The position numbers and the translations under genes were made by a program. Positions 32,128 to 41,372 of a stretch of 64,000 nt of DNA are shown here, in pieces (position 1 is the first letter of the stretch; the number at the start of each line of letters is the position of its first letter). The stretch lies in assembly GCF_039536205.1 (NCBI RefSeq), contig NZ_BAAAYL010000001.1, positions 4,774,001 through 4,838,000 on the forward strand. Reading direction: 5' to 3'. The stretch comes from Streptomyces sannanensis (GTDB lineage Bacteria > Actinomycetota > Actinomycetes > Streptomycetales > Streptomycetaceae). The notes beneath the pieces are model-generated. The model worked only from the letters and a program-made list of their open reading frames with translations. It made no database searches and was not told where the DNA came from.

Positions 32128-32637
32128 GTGCCGAAGCCGCTCAGTCTCCCCTTCGACCCCATCGCTCGCGCCGACGAACTCTGGAAGCAGCGCTGGGGTC
32201 CCGTCCCCTCGATGGCCGCGATCACCTCGATCATGCGTGCCCACCAGATCCTGCTCGCCGAGGTCGACGCGGTGGTGAAGCCCTACGGACTGACCTTCGC
32301 GCGCTACGAGGCGCTCGTGCTGCTCAACTTCTCCAAGGCGGGCGAGCTCCCGATGTCCAAGATCGGGGAGCGGCTGATGGTGCACCCCACCTCGGTGACG
32401 AACACGGTCGACCGCCTGGTGAGATCCGGCCTGGTCGCCAAGCGGCCCAACCCCAACGACGGGCGCGGCACGCTCGCCTCGATCACGGAGAAGGGCCGCG
32501 AGGTCGTCGAGGCGGCCACGCGCGATCTGATGGGGATGGACTTCGGCCTCGGCGTGTACGACGCGGAGGAGTGCGCGGAGATCTTCGCCATGTTGCGTCC
32601 CCTGCGGGTGGCCGCGGGAGATTTCGAGGAGCGGTGA
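32128..32637 (+). CDS. MarR-family transcriptional regulator
   Basis: A 169-residue MarR regulator starting at GTG 32128 (VPKPLSLPFDPIARADELWK); GTG 32110 is a weaker choice. The winged helix runs from about 60 to 130, with recognition helix VHPTSVTNTVDRLVRSGLV and wing PNDGRGTLASIT. It matches in position a conserved regulator next to a DUF3817 gene. The target is unknown. Confidence 0.88.
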   Translation: MPKPLSLPFDPIARADELWKQRWGPVPSMAAITSIMRAHQILLAEVDAVVKPYGLTFARYEALVLLNFSKAGELPMSKIGERLMVHPTSVTNTVDRLVRSGLVAKRPNPNDGRGTLASITEKGREVVEAATRDLMGMDFGLGVYDAEECAEIFAMLRPLRVAAGDFEER

Positions 32638-32681
32638 GCCCGGCGGAAGATCCCCCATAGCGGGCGGTTACGCTCGACGGC

Positions 32682-33014
32682 ATGAAACGAAGCGTGGTGA
32701 CCCGCTACCGGGTCATGGCCTATGTCACCGCCGTGATGCTGCTCGTGCTCTGTGCCTGCATGGTTGCCAAGTACGGCTTCGACAAGGGCGAGGATCTGAC
32801 GCTCGTCGTGTCGCAGATCCACGGTGTGCTCTACATCGTCTATCTGATCTTCGCCTTCGACCTCGGCTCCAAGGCGAAGTGGAAGTTCGGCAAGCTGGCC
32901 TGGGTGCTGGTGTCCGGCACGATCCCCACCGCCGCGTTCTTCGTCGAGCGCAAGGTCGTGGCCGAGGTCGAGCCGCTGATCATCGGCACCTCGCCGCAGC
33001 CCGTCAAGGTCTGA
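32682..33014 (+). CDS. DUF3817 membrane protein
   Basis: A 110-residue membrane protein with three hydrophobic helices. The family motif QIHGVLYIVYLIFAFDLGSK matches the DUF3817 protein at 23808 ([19 protein letters not shown]). The two are paralogues on either side of the first accessory block. The start is ATG 32682. Function unknown. Confidence 0.85.
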   Translation: MKRSVVTRYRVMAYVTAVMLLVLCACMVAKYGFDKGEDLTLVVSQIHGVLYIVYLIFAFDLGSKAKWKFGKLAWVLVSGTIPTAAFFVERKVVAEVEPLIIGTSPQPVKV

Positions 33015-33204
33015 CCTCCGGAGTCACTCCACCGCGCCCCGGCATCCCGCCGAAGGGGGTGCCGCCTGTGCCGAAAGGGAGAGCGCGCGCAGGTCCCGAC
33101 GAAGGAGTGACTGAGCACGGTCGACCGTCGGCACAGGCCCAGGGCGCCCCGGAGGCGAACCGAGCCCCGAAAAGCTTGTGCCGGGGCGTTTCCGCGCCGA
33201 TAAT

Positions 33205-33222
33205 TACTAGGACGTCCTAGTA
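33205..33222. promoter_or_regulatory. 18-bp perfect palindrome upstream of icmA
   Basis: TACTAGGACGTCCTAGTA, symmetric over its whole length, 52 bp before the icmA start. It is a likely operator or a promoter-overlapping site. The 259-bp gap 33015-33273 has no gene. Confidence 0.7.
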
Positions 33223-33273
33223 CATTTCGAGCGGCCCTCCCCCCGGGCCCGGCGCCGAGAGGCGGAAGACGAC

Positions 33274-35010
33274 ATGGACGCTGAGGCCATCCAGGAAGGC
33301 CGCCGTCGCTGGCAGGCCCGCTACGACAAGGCCCGCGAGCGGGACGCGGCCGCGGGGCCGCGGGCGCGGTCCCCGAGGGACTGGACGCGTACAACCCTTT
33401 CGGGTGCGCCCGTGGAGCCCGTGTACGGGCCGCGGCCCGGCGACATGTACGAGGGCTTCGAGCGGATCGGCTGGCCTGGCGAGTACCCCTACACGCGCGG
33501 TCTGTACCCGAGCGGTTACCGGGGCCGCACCTGGACCATCCGTCAGTTCGCCGGCTTCGGCAACGCCGGGCAGACGAACGAGCGCTACAAGATGATCCTG
33601 CGCCACGGCGGTGGCGGCCTGTCCGTCGCCTTCGACATGCCCACCCTCATGGGGCGGGACTCCGACGACCCTCGGTCGCTCGGTGAGGTCGGCCACTGCG
33701 GTGTGGCTGTCGACTCGGCCGCCGACATGGACGTCCTCTTCAGGGACATCCCGCTCGGCGAGGTCACCACGTCGATGACGATCAGCGGCCCGGCCGTTCC
33801 GGTCTTCTGCATGTACCTGGTCGCCGCCGAGCGGCAGGGTGTCGATCCGGGCGTGCTCAACGGCACCCTGCAGACGGACATCTTCAAGGAGTACATCGCG
33901 CAGAAGGAGTGGCTGTTCGAGCCCGAGCCCCATCTGCGCCTGATCGGCGACCTGATGGAGTACTGCACGGCCCGTATCCCCGCGTACAAGCCGCTGTCGG
34001 TCTCCGGGTACCACATCCGCGAGGCGGGGGCGACGGCGGCGCAGGAGCTCGCCTACACGCTCGCGGACGGCTTCGGATATGTCGAGCTGGGGCTCTCGCG
34101 CGGGCTGGACGTCGACGTCTTCGCCCCCGGCCTGTCCTTCTTCTTCGACGCGCACGTCGACTTCTTCGAGGAGATCGCCAAGTTCCGCGCGGCCCGCCGG
34201 ATCTGGGCGCGGTGGATGCGCGAGGTGTACGGCGCCAGGACCGACAAGGCGCAGTGGCTGCGCTTCCACACCCAGACGGCGGGTGTGTCGCTGACCGCCC
34301 AGCAGCCGTACAACAACGTGGTCCGTACGGCCGTCGAGGCCCTGGCGGCCGTGCTCGGCGGCACCAACTCCCTGCACACCAACGCCCTGGACGAGACCCT
34401 CGCACTGCCGAGCGAGCAGGCCGCGGAGATCGCCCTGCGCACCCAGCAGGTGCTGATGGAGGAGACCGGCGTCGCCGGTGTGGCCGACCCGCTGGGCGGC
34501 AGCTGGTACGTCGAGCAGCTGACGGACCGTATCGAGGCCGACGCCGAGAAGATCTTCGAGCAGATCAAGGAACGGGGCTTGCGCGCCCATCCGGACGGGC
34601 GGCACCCGATCGGCCCCGTCACCTCCGGCATCCTGCGCGGTATCGAGGACGGCTGGTTCACCGGCGAGATCGCCGAGTCCGCCTTCCGCTACCAGCAGTC
34701 CCTGGAGAAGGGCGACAAGCGCGTCGTCGGTGTCAACTGCCATGAGGGCTCGGTCACCGGTGACCTGGAGATCCTGCGCGTGAGTCATGAGGTCGAGTGG
34801 GAGCAGGTCCGGGTCCTCGGCGAGCGCAGGGCCCGCCGTGACGACGCGGGCGTGCGCGCTGCCCTGGACGCGATGCTGGCCGCCGCGCGCGACGGCTCGA
34901 ACATGATCGGGCCGATGCTCGACGCGGTACGCGCCGAGGCCACCCTGGGCGAGATCTGCGACGCCTTGCGGGGCGAGTGGGGGACGTACACGGAACCGGC
35001 CGGCTTCTGA
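33274..35010 (+). CDS. icmA: Isobutyryl-CoA mutase, large subunit
   Basis: A 578-residue catalytic subunit of the B12-dependent mutase interconverting isobutyryl-CoA and n-butyryl-CoA, joining valine breakdown to butyrate and ethylmalonyl-CoA units. The substrate-defining residues are those of IcmA: Phe in RQFAGFG (92) and Gln in EYIAQKEW (210), where methylmalonyl-CoA mutase has Tyr and Arg. The TIM barrel is complete, but there is no C-terminal B12 domain, as expected because the small subunit IcmB is separate and not encoded here. About 12 extra residues near 25-40 ([12 protein letters not shown]) distinguish it from the 566-residue S. cinnamonensis protein. MeaB and the ATR in this window support its cofactor. 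Confidence 0.94.
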   Translation: MDAEAIQEGRRRWQARYDKARERDAAAGPRARSPRDWTRTTLSGAPVEPVYGPRPGDMYEGFERIGWPGEYPYTRGLYPSGYRGRTWTIRQFAGFGNAGQTNERYKMILRHGGGGLSVAFDMPTLMGRDSDDPRSLGEVGHCGVAVDSAADMDVLFRDIPLGEVTTSMTISGPAVPVFCMYLVAAERQGVDPGVLNGTLQTDIFKEYIAQKEWLFEPEPHLRLIGDLMEYCTARIPAYKPLSVSGYHIREAGATAAQELAYTLADGFGYVELGLSRGLDVDVFAPGLSFFFDAHVDFFEEIAKFRAARRIWARWMREVYGARTDKAQWLRFHTQTAGVSLTAQQPYNNVVRTAVEALAAVLGGTNSLHTNALDETLALPSEQAAEIALRTQQVLMEETGVAGVADPLGGSWYVEQLTDRIEADAEKIFEQIKERGLRAHPDGRHPIGPVTSGILRGIEDGWFTGEIAESAFRYQQSLEKGDKRVVGVNCHEGSVTGDLEILRVSHEVEWEQVRVLGERRARRDDAGVRAALDAMLAAARDGSNMIGPMLDAVRAEATLGEICDALRGEWGTYTEPAGF

Positions 35011-35024
35011 CGGGAATGGTCCGG

Positions 35025-35057
35025 CGGCCTGCCTGCCGCCGCACGGGAGGCAGGCCG
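35025..35057 (+). terminator. icmA terminator
   Basis: Perfect 10-bp stem CGGCCTGCCT with a 13-nt loop, 14 nt after the icmA stop. 35058-35217 shows no further gene. Confidence 0.82.
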
Positions 35058-35217
35058 TTTGCCATGCCCTCTACCGTTTCCTCGTCCCGTTTCCGGGTCA
35101 TGAACATGATCGACCGCCGTGCGGAGACCGGAAAACCGCCGGATCGGTCCATTACTGCTTGCATGCCGGCGGTCGGAGCGTCACGGACGCCGTCGGCCGG
35201 CTCCCAGGAAGGTGGCA

Positions 35218-35982
35218 ATGGTGGTGCGGTTCAACCTGCTCGGCCCTCTCGAGGTCCGGGTACACGGCCGACCGGCGCATATCAGAGGAGGACGCCAGCG
35301 CACCCTCCTGGTCCTTCTTCTGCTCGGTGAAGGGACCTCCGTCTCCAAGGAACAGCTCATCGACGAGATCTGGGGCGACGACCCGCCGGGCCAGGCCGGC
35401 AACGCTCTGCAGGCCGTGGTCACACGGCTCAGACGATCGCTCGACACCTGGTGCGGGGCGGGCTTCGCCCGCGAGCGCCTCGTCTCCGAACCGTCGGGAT
35501 ACAGCCTCCGGCTGGACGGCCCTGTGATCGACTTCCGGGAGTTCGAGTCGCTGTACGACGAGGCGCGCCGGCTGATGGCCGGCGACCCGGCCCGGTCCGG
35601 TGCCGTACTCGAGGAGGCGTTGGGACTGTGGCGCGGCCCCGCGCTGCACGGCGTCGGCGGTGGGGTGCTGTGCAGAAGCGCCGCCATACGCCTCGACGAG
35701 AAGCGCCTGCTCGCCCTGGAGGACAAGGTCGAACTGGAGCACCGCGGCGGCCGGTACGCCGACACGGTCGCGGAACTGCACCGGCTCACCATGCTGTACC
35801 CGCTGCACGAACGGTTCTCCGAACAGTTGATGGTGGCCCTGTACCGCTCGGGCCGCCCGGCCGAGGCGCTCGACGCCTACCACCGGCTGCGCACGGTACT
35901 GCACGGCGAGCTCGGCCTGGAGCCGACGCCCGCCGTGCAGTCCCGCATGCGGGCAATCCGCCGGCACGACATGGCGGCGTGA
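35218..35982 (+). CDS. SARP-family transcriptional activator
   Basis: A 254-residue Streptomyces antibiotic regulatory protein: an OmpR-like winged helix (about 10-95; EQLIDEIWGDDPPGQAGNAL, then RLRRSL) followed by the bacterial transcriptional activator domain (about 100-250; AVLEEALGLWRGPALHG, LHERFSEQLMVALYRSGRPA). It has no C-terminal ATPase, so it is the short type. The start is ATG 35218 behind AGGAAGG. SARPs activate biosynthetic or secreted-product genes, so it may control the secreted-protein block to its right (inference). It converges with the exporter gene. Confidence 0.9.
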   Translation: MVVRFNLLGPLEVRVHGRPAHIRGGRQRTLLVLLLLGEGTSVSKEQLIDEIWGDDPPGQAGNALQAVVTRLRRSLDTWCGAGFARERLVSEPSGYSLRLDGPVIDFREFESLYDEARRLMAGDPARSGAVLEEALGLWRGPALHGVGGGVLCRSAAIRLDEKRLLALEDKVELEHRGGRYADTVAELHRLTMLYPLHERFSEQLMVALYRSGRPAEALDAYHRLRTVLHGELGLEPTPAVQSRMRAIRRHDMAA

Positions 35983-36066
35983 TTCCGCACGAGCGGGGGC
36001 GCGGATGACCGCACCGGCCCTCGCCCGCCGCGGCGTGACCGTACGCATACGGAGTGGGCGGTGCGG

Positions 36067-37503
36067 TCAGGCGCCGCCCACCCGGGTGGGCTGCTCGGTC
36101 CGGGGCGCGGCGGCGCCCGCCGGGCCGTCCTGCCGTGGCCGTTGCCGCAGCAGCGCCAGGGCGAGCACGCCCGCCGTCAGCACCAGTCCCGCGGCCAGCA
36201 GCAGTGCCGACGCGGAACCCGGCAGAAGGCTCCGGGCGGACACCATGGCCCCGGACGCCGCCACCCCGAGCACACTGCCCAGCTGACGGAAGGTGTTGGA
36301 CACCCCGGAGGCGGTGCCCGCCCAGGCCACCGGTAAGGAGCCGAGCAGTGCCACTGTGGAGGGTGCCGCGGCCAGCGAGATGCCCGTGCCGAGCAGGACC
36401 AGCAGCCACCAGTAGGCGCCGTACCCGTCCGCGGAGTCCAGACCGGCGAGGCCCAGGAGTCCCGCCCCGGAGCAGAGGGTGCCGGCGACGATCGGAACGC
36501 GCGGACCGGTCCGCACCACCATGACCGACGCCGCGTAGGAGGCCACAGTGATCCCGCCGTTGAGCACCAGGAACCGTACGGCGATCTCGGCCGCGGCCAG
36601 CCGCTCCAGCTCGTACATGCGCAGCGCCAGCAGCGACATGGCGGCGTACAGGCCGAAGAGGCTCAGCAGATTGACCGTGCAGGCGACCACGACCACCGGG
36701 TTGCGGAAGAGCCCGAGCGGCAGCATCGGCTCCGCCGTGTGGGCCTCCCACCACAGGAAGGCCGGCAGGGCCACGACGGCCAGCGCGAACGAGACGGTCA
36801 CCGGCGGCGAGGTCCAGCCCCGGTCGTTCCCCTCGGCGAGACCGAACACCGCGGCGGCGACGGCGACGACGAACAGCAGCTGGCCCGTCACATCGAGCCG
36901 CCGGTGCCGGCGCGGCTGTCCGTCGGGCAGCGCGAAGCCCAGCGCCACCAGGGCGGCCGCCGTCACCGGTACGTCCAGCCAGAAGATGGAACGCCAGCCC
37001 CAGCCGTCCACCAGCAGTCCGCCGACCACCGGCCCCATGCCGAGGGCGAGCCCGCAGAAGCCCGCGCCGATACCGATGGCCCGGGCGCGGGCGGCCGGGT
37101 CCGGGAAGAGCGCTGCCACCAGGGCGAGCGAGACCGGGATCAGTACGGAACCGAACGCCCCCTGGACCGCTCGCGCGACGAGCAGCACCTCGATGGAACC
37201 GGCCGAGGCGCACAGCGCCGAAGCGGCGCCGAACCCGGCGAGACCAGCGAGGAAGACCCGCTTGCGGCCCAGGACGTCACCCAGGGTGCCGGCGCTGAGC
37301 AACAGGCAGGCGGACGCCAGGACATAGACATTGGCGACCCAGCGCAGCTCGGCCTCCGTCGCGGGCAGGTCGGCCCGGACCGAGGGCAGGGCGACATCGG
37401 CGACCGTGGTCCCCGTGTACACCACGAAGACGGCCAGGCCGAGAAAGACCAGGGAGATACCGTTACGGGCCCGGTCGGAGAGTTTTCCGGATAACATCCG
37501 CAC
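36067..37503 (-). CDS. DHA2-type MFS drug exporter
   Basis: A 478-residue proton-coupled exporter with about 14 transmembrane helices. Motif A is GDVLGRKRVF, after helix 2 (about 74-83); the helix 5 antiporter motif appears as GIGAGFCGLALGMGPVVGGL. The GTG start at 37503 is followed by a second in-frame ATG two codons later. The substrate is unknown. The next gene to the right is divergent. Confidence 0.9.
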   Translation of the reverse strand: MRMLSGKLSDRARNGISLVFLGLAVFVVYTGTTVADVALPSVRADLPATEAELRWVANVYVLASACLLLSAGTLGDVLGRKRVFLAGLAGFGAASALCASAGSIEVLLVARAVQGAFGSVLIPVSLALVAALFPDPAARARAIGIGAGFCGLALGMGPVVGGLLVDGWGWRSIFWLDVPVTAAALVALGFALPDGQPRRHRRLDVTGQLLFVVAVAAAVFGLAEGNDRGWTSPPVTVSFALAVVALPAFLWWEAHTAEPMLPLGLFRNPVVVVACTVNLLSLFGLYAAMSLLALRMYELERLAAAEIAVRFLVLNGGITVASYAASVMVVRTGPRVPIVAGTLCSGAGLLGLAGLDSADGYGAYWWLLVLLGTGISLAAAPSTVALLGSLPVAWAGTASGVSNTFRQLGSVLGVAASGAMVSARSLLPGSASALLLAAGLVLTAGVLALALLRQRPRQDGPAGAAAPRTEQPTRVGGA

Positions 37504-37774
37504 GCCTTACAGGGCATTCGAGGCGCGCGATGTGCCGAAATCCGTTCGGTCGCGCCCGACCCTGGAATCCCACGAGTTCCGGAATGGTTCCGCGGTCATA
37601 TTCCTCGTCCTCTCCATGGAACGTCTGCGGCGCAGCAGTCAAGCGGACGTTCGAACTCCCGTCCACAGGCCGGGGCCCGTGGGGCGGCCGGTGTCACTGG
37701 TGCGACAGTGAAGCGTCAGGGTCATGTCAGAGCTCTCGGGCACGCTGGCGAGGTCTGCCTCACAGGGAGCTCGG

Positions 37775-38206
37775 ATGAAAACAAGAAAGACCTGGCTGCG
37801 AGTCTGGTTGCCCGCATTCGCCATGGCCAGCGCGCTGGGAGTGGCCGGAAGCGCCCCCACCGCCTCCGCCGATCCCGGCTGCGAGATCCGCGAGAACTCG
37901 CCGCACACCGACTGGGGATCATATACCTGGCCCATCGATCTCTACTGCAACAACACCACCGGTGATGTGACGTCACAGTCCTTCGCCGGATCGCCCGCCA
38001 CCGGGCGGATGACCAAGACCACCAGCTGGTTCGTCTGCTGGAAGATCGGTTCTCCGCACGCCGGAAAGAACAGCGTCTGGTACTACACCAAGGGCGACGA
38101 GGTCGTGAACAACCCCGGCCAGCAGGGCTGGGGCTATATGCCGGCGAGTGCGCTCGGCACCACCAAGGCGCCCTTCCCGGGGCTGCGAAAGTGCTCGTGG
38201 GGATAG
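37775..38206 (+). CDS. Secreted four-cysteine protein (WYYxKGD domain), first
   Basis: A 143-residue exported protein. The signal peptide spans about 1-32 (RVWLPAFAMASALGVAGS; AxA-type cleavage near TASAD). The mature part has Cys36, Cys58, Cys88 and Cys140 and the signature FVCWKIGSPHAGKNSVWYY then TKGD, ending in GWGYMPASAL. The same pattern recurs in the next gene and inside the three large proteins downstream. Two disulfides are likely. The WYYxKGD-GWGY part resembles bacterial SH3-type wall-binding modules in length and aromatic content (inference). The start is ATG 37775 behind CAGGGAG. Function unknown. Confidence 0.8.
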   Translation: MKTRKTWLRVWLPAFAMASALGVAGSAPTASADPGCEIRENSPHTDWGSYTWPIDLYCNNTTGDVTSQSFAGSPATGRMTKTTSWFVCWKIGSPHAGKNSVWYYTKGDEVVNNPGQQGWGYMPASALGTTKAPFPGLRKCSWG

Positions 38207-38220
38207 GGGTGTCCGTACAC

Positions 38221-38706
38221 ATGCGCGCAACTGAAAACACTGTCAGGCAGGACCGCCGCCCCCGCCTCGGCCGCCTTGCCCGGACCGCCCGTGGACTGGC
38301 CGTCATGGCCCTGGCCGTCCCCGTGCTGACCAGCGGTCTCGGCACCGGCACCGCCCACGCCGCCACCTGTGTCCTGGAGGAGAACGTCCTCCAGCAGGAC
38401 AAGCTCGGCAACGTCTTCCGGACCGACGTCAAGTGCGACAACCTCACCGGCGATGTCTACGGCCGGGCCTCCTTCGACAGCCCGGTCACCGGAAAGAAGA
38501 CCTCGACGCTGAGCACCTTCGTCTGCTGGACGCGCGGTCAGCCGCACTCCGGCGGAAACACCGTCTGGTACTACGGCAAGGGCGACACGGCAGTGGCTCC
38601 GTTCACGGCGTACGACGGCTGGGGTGCCATGGAGTCCAACAAGCTTCTCGTACCGGCCGGAACCCCGCATCCGTTCCCCGGTCTTCCCCGCTGCCCCTGG
38701 TACTGA
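38221..38706 (+). CDS. Secreted four-cysteine protein (WYYxKGD domain), second
   Basis: A 161-residue paralogue of the preceding protein: a signal peptide to about residue 47 (LAVMALAVPVLTSGL, then HAA), then Cys50, Cys72, Cys102 and Cys158, with FVCWTRGQPHSGGNTVWYY followed by GKGD. It starts at ATG 38221 (alternative GTG 38212), 14 bp after the previous stop, so the two are one transcript. It lacks the GWGY ending (GWGAMESNKL instead). Confidence 0.8.
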   Translation: MRATENTVRQDRRPRLGRLARTARGLAVMALAVPVLTSGLGTGTAHAATCVLEENVLQQDKLGNVFRTDVKCDNLTGDVYGRASFDSPVTGKKTSTLSTFVCWTRGQPHSGGNTVWYYGKGDTAVAPFTAYDGWGAMESNKLLVPAGTPHPFPGLPRCPWY

Positions 38707-38723
38707 CGGATCCGGTGAATCTC

Positions 38724-41270
38724 ATGTCGAAGAAAGTCATGGGGCCGCGCGGCCGCAAGTCCGTGCTCGCCCTCAGTCTGATCGTGGCCGTTTCCACCCT
38801 GGGCACAGGACTGGGAATGGCCGTGGCGGCCCCCGACTCGTCGGGCGGAGCGGGCAAGGGTGTCGACGTGTCGGCCCTGGCGAAGGCGAAGTCCTCCGGG
38901 AAGCCGGTGGAGATCGTGGAGCGCAGGACCGAGACCTCGGAGGTGTACGTCAATCCGTCCGGCACCACGACGGTGACGACCCATCTGGTGCCGGTGCGCG
39001 TGCGCCAGGGTGACACATGGGTACCGGTCGACACCGACCTGGCATTCGTCAACGGCCGTGTGGTGCCGAAGGCGGCCGTGGCGGGTCTGGAGCTCTCCGA
39101 CGGTGGCGACGGCCCGCTGGTGAAGCTGAACGACCGCCGGCATGTGCTGGAGCTGAGCTGGCCGGGGAAGCTGCCCAAGCCGAAGCTGGACGGTCCGGTG
39201 GCCACCTACCCCGAGGTGATGCCGGGCGTCGATCTGCGGATGACGGCCGAGCCGGAGGGCTTCTCGCAGTTGCTGGTGGTCAAGGACGCCAAGGCCGCGA
39301 AGAACCCGAAGCTGAAGAAGCTGTCGTTCGGCGTCAAGGGCAACGGTCTGAAGATGACCGGTGACGAGAAGCAGGGCATCAAGGCGGTCGACGCCAAGGG
39401 CCGTACGGTCTTCTCCGCCCCGGCGCCCCGCATGTGGGACAGCGGCAAGGGCGGGAAGCAGAAGCAGGCGGTCATGGACACCGCGGCCGCGGGCGGAAGC
39501 CTCTCGGTCGTCCCGGACCGGAAGCTTCTCACCGGCGCCGACACCGCCTACCCGGTGTATGTCGACCCCACGTTCAGCGCCGGTGTGTCCAACTGGGCCG
39601 AGGTGCGCCGGACCACACCGACGACGTCCTACTGGAACGACCGGTCCAAGCTCAACCTCAGCGTCGGTGGAACGACCAACTACCTCGGCGTGACGGACGC
39701 ATATCGCGGGTTCTTCCAGGTCGACGTGCCGAATCTGAACGCAAGCCGCAGTGTGCTGAACGCAACCCTCAACTACACGACGACGAACTCCAGTTGTGTG
39801 CCCCTGCAGATCTGGAGCACCGGTCGCATCTCCTCAGCGACCACCTGGAACAACCAGCCCACCTGGAACACGATGCTCGCGTCGCCCGCCTGCGCGAACG
39901 GTGCGGGCACGCTGTCCGTCAAGAGCACGGTGCAGGCGGCCGCGGCCGGCGGCTCGAGCCTGGTGGACTTCGGTCTGCGCAGCACCGACGCGGTGGAACA
40001 GGCCGCGACGAACAGCCTGCGGTTCGACCTGAGCAAGGTCAGCCTCAGCGTGGAGTACAACTCCCTCGGCCAGTGCTTCCTGTACACGGGAGTGAACTAC
40101 AAGGACCCCGAGGGCACCACCTTCACCAAGGAGGTGAACTGCCAGAACACGGCCTCCGCGGTCCGGGCCGAGCCGTACACCAACGGTGCGGTGACGGGAA
40201 GCCTGCTGGCGGGCTCGCACAGCTTCGTGTGCTGGCGCAGCGGTGACGTGAACGCCGCCGGCAACCGCATCTGGTACTACGTCAAGGGCGACACCTCCTC
40301 CAACTGGACCAAGTGGCAGGGCTGGGGATACGTCCCGGCCGACAAGCTCAACCTGGTCGGCGCCGAGCCCTACCCCGGGCTTCCGGCCTGCAACGTCTAC
40401 AACGTCACCGCCGGTATCGCCTCACCGCAGGACTTCGACTCCGACGGAGTGTCCGATGTCCTGGCCGTCCAGACGGACGGGAACGTCGCCCTCTATCCGG
40501 GCCTCGGGAACGGCACCCTCGGCAGCAAGAAGATGCTGTGGACCGACGGCCGGGGCACCGGTTACACCAACCTGTTCACCGGTGACTTCAACAAGGACGG
40601 CATCGGCGACGTCGCCGGCTTCACCGGCGGTGTCGTGTGGTGGTGGCCCGGCAACGGCAGCAGCGGCGTCAGTGACACCCGGCTGCCGCTGATCGACAAC
40701 CGGTACAAGACGCAGTACTACTTCGACCCCGGGCTGCACGCCCCGTGCCGGGTGGCCTCCGCCTCGGACTTCAACAGCGACGGCAACACCGACATCATGG
40801 CCATCTGTGGTCAGGGCTCGGAGCAGGGCAACTACGACGCCGATGCCTTCTGGTGGTGGCCCGGCGACGGCGACGGCGGCATCAACGCCACCAGCGGCGC
40901 CAGCCTCGGCAACGAGTACCTCTACGCCTACCGCACGGAGACCGAGTTCTCCCCGATGGACGTCACCGGCGACGGCCGCATGGACATCGCCCGGATGCCC
41001 TACGCGACGACCCTGGAGCTGAACCCGGGCCCCCTCGCGCCCAACGCCTCCTACGGCACGGGCGCCAGGATCCCCTGGGCGCCGAACGGCTTCGGCACGG
41101 TCACCAAGGTGTTCGCCGGCGACTTCAACGGCGACCGCAAGGGCGACATGGCGGGCGTCGACTCGGCCGGCTCGCTGTGGTGGTGGCCCGGCAGCGGCGA
41201 CGGCACCTTCGGCACCCCGTCGAAGATGTCGACCACCACGGACTGGGGGACCTTCAAGGACCTCCTGTGA
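38724..41270 (+). CDS. Large secreted FG-GAP protein with RHS-type N-terminus, paralogue 1
   Basis: 848 residues. Signal peptide about 1-36. Residues about 45-270 (DVSALAKAKSSGKPVEIVER, LPKPKLDGPVATYPEVMPGV, FSAPAPRMWDS) match the N-terminal region that Streptomyces RHS/DNRLRE wall proteins carry. 275-445 is a DNRLRE-like beta domain (SATTWNNQPTW). 450-560 is the four-cysteine domain (Cys451, 473, 503, 556; FVCWRSGD, WYYVKGD, GWGYVPAD). 560-848 has FG-GAP/VCBS repeats with calcium-type loops such as DFDSDGVSDV, DFNKDGIGDV and DVTGDGRMDI. It ends with WGTFKDLL. The start is ATG 38724. It follows the small secreted genes closely. Likely surface-bound or secreted adhesin-like protein; the role is unknown. 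Confidence 0.85.
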   Translation: MSKKVMGPRGRKSVLALSLIVAVSTLGTGLGMAVAAPDSSGGAGKGVDVSALAKAKSSGKPVEIVERRTETSEVYVNPSGTTTVTTHLVPVRVRQGDTWVPVDTDLAFVNGRVVPKAAVAGLELSDGGDGPLVKLNDRRHVLELSWPGKLPKPKLDGPVATYPEVMPGVDLRMTAEPEGFSQLLVVKDAKAAKNPKLKKLSFGVKGNGLKMTGDEKQGIKAVDAKGRTVFSAPAPRMWDSGKGGKQKQAVMDTAAAGGSLSVVPDRKLLTGADTAYPVYVDPTFSAGVSNWAEVRRTTPTTSYWNDRSKLNLSVGGTTNYLGVTDAYRGFFQVDVPNLNASRSVLNATLNYTTTNSSCVPLQIWSTGRISSATTWNNQPTWNTMLASPACANGAGTLSVKSTVQAAAAGGSSLVDFGLRSTDAVEQAATNSLRFDLSKVSLSVEYNSLGQCFLYTGVNYKDPEGTTFTKEVNCQNTASAVRAEPYTNGAVTGSLLAGSHSFVCWRSGDVNAAGNRIWYYVKGDTSSNWTKWQGWGYVPADKLNLVGAEPYPGLPACNVYNVTAGIASPQDFDSDGVSDVLAVQTDGNVALYPGLGNGTLGSKKMLWTDGRGTGYTNLFTGDFNKDGIGDVAGFTGGVVWWWPGNGSSGVSDTRLPLIDNRYKTQYYFDPGLHAPCRVASASDFNSDGNTDIMAICGQGSEQGNYDADAFWWWPGDGDGGINATSGASLGNEYLYAYRTETEFSPMDVTGDGRMDIARMPYATTLELNPGPLAPNASYGTGARIPWAPNGFGTVTKVFAGDFNGDRKGDMAGVDSAGSLWWWPGSGDGTFGTPSKMSTTTDWGTFKDLL

Positions 41271-41285
41271 CCGGCGAGTGATCAC

Positions 41286-41322
41286 GGGGCCGGGCGTCGC
41301 CCGAAGTGCGACGCCCGGCCCC
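41286..41322 (+). terminator. Terminator after FG-GAP paralogue 1
   Basis: Perfect 15-bp stem GGGGCCGGGCGTCGC with a 7-nt loop, 16 nt past the stop. Confidence 0.88.
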
Positions 41323-41372
41323 TCCTCATCTGCGGAGCCCCGCACGACCTCGGACATGGACGGGTGGTATCT

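Noticed and set aside
33274..35010. Methylmalonyl-CoA mutase large subunit
   Set aside because: Phe92 and Gln210 replace the Tyr and Arg needed to bind the methylmalonyl carboxylate, and the B12 domain is absent, as in IcmA.
35218..37503. Edge of an antibiotic biosynthetic gene cluster (SARP plus exporter)
   Set aside because: No biosynthetic enzymes (PKS, NRPS, terpene, RiPP) occur on either side, so the pair alone does not support a cluster.
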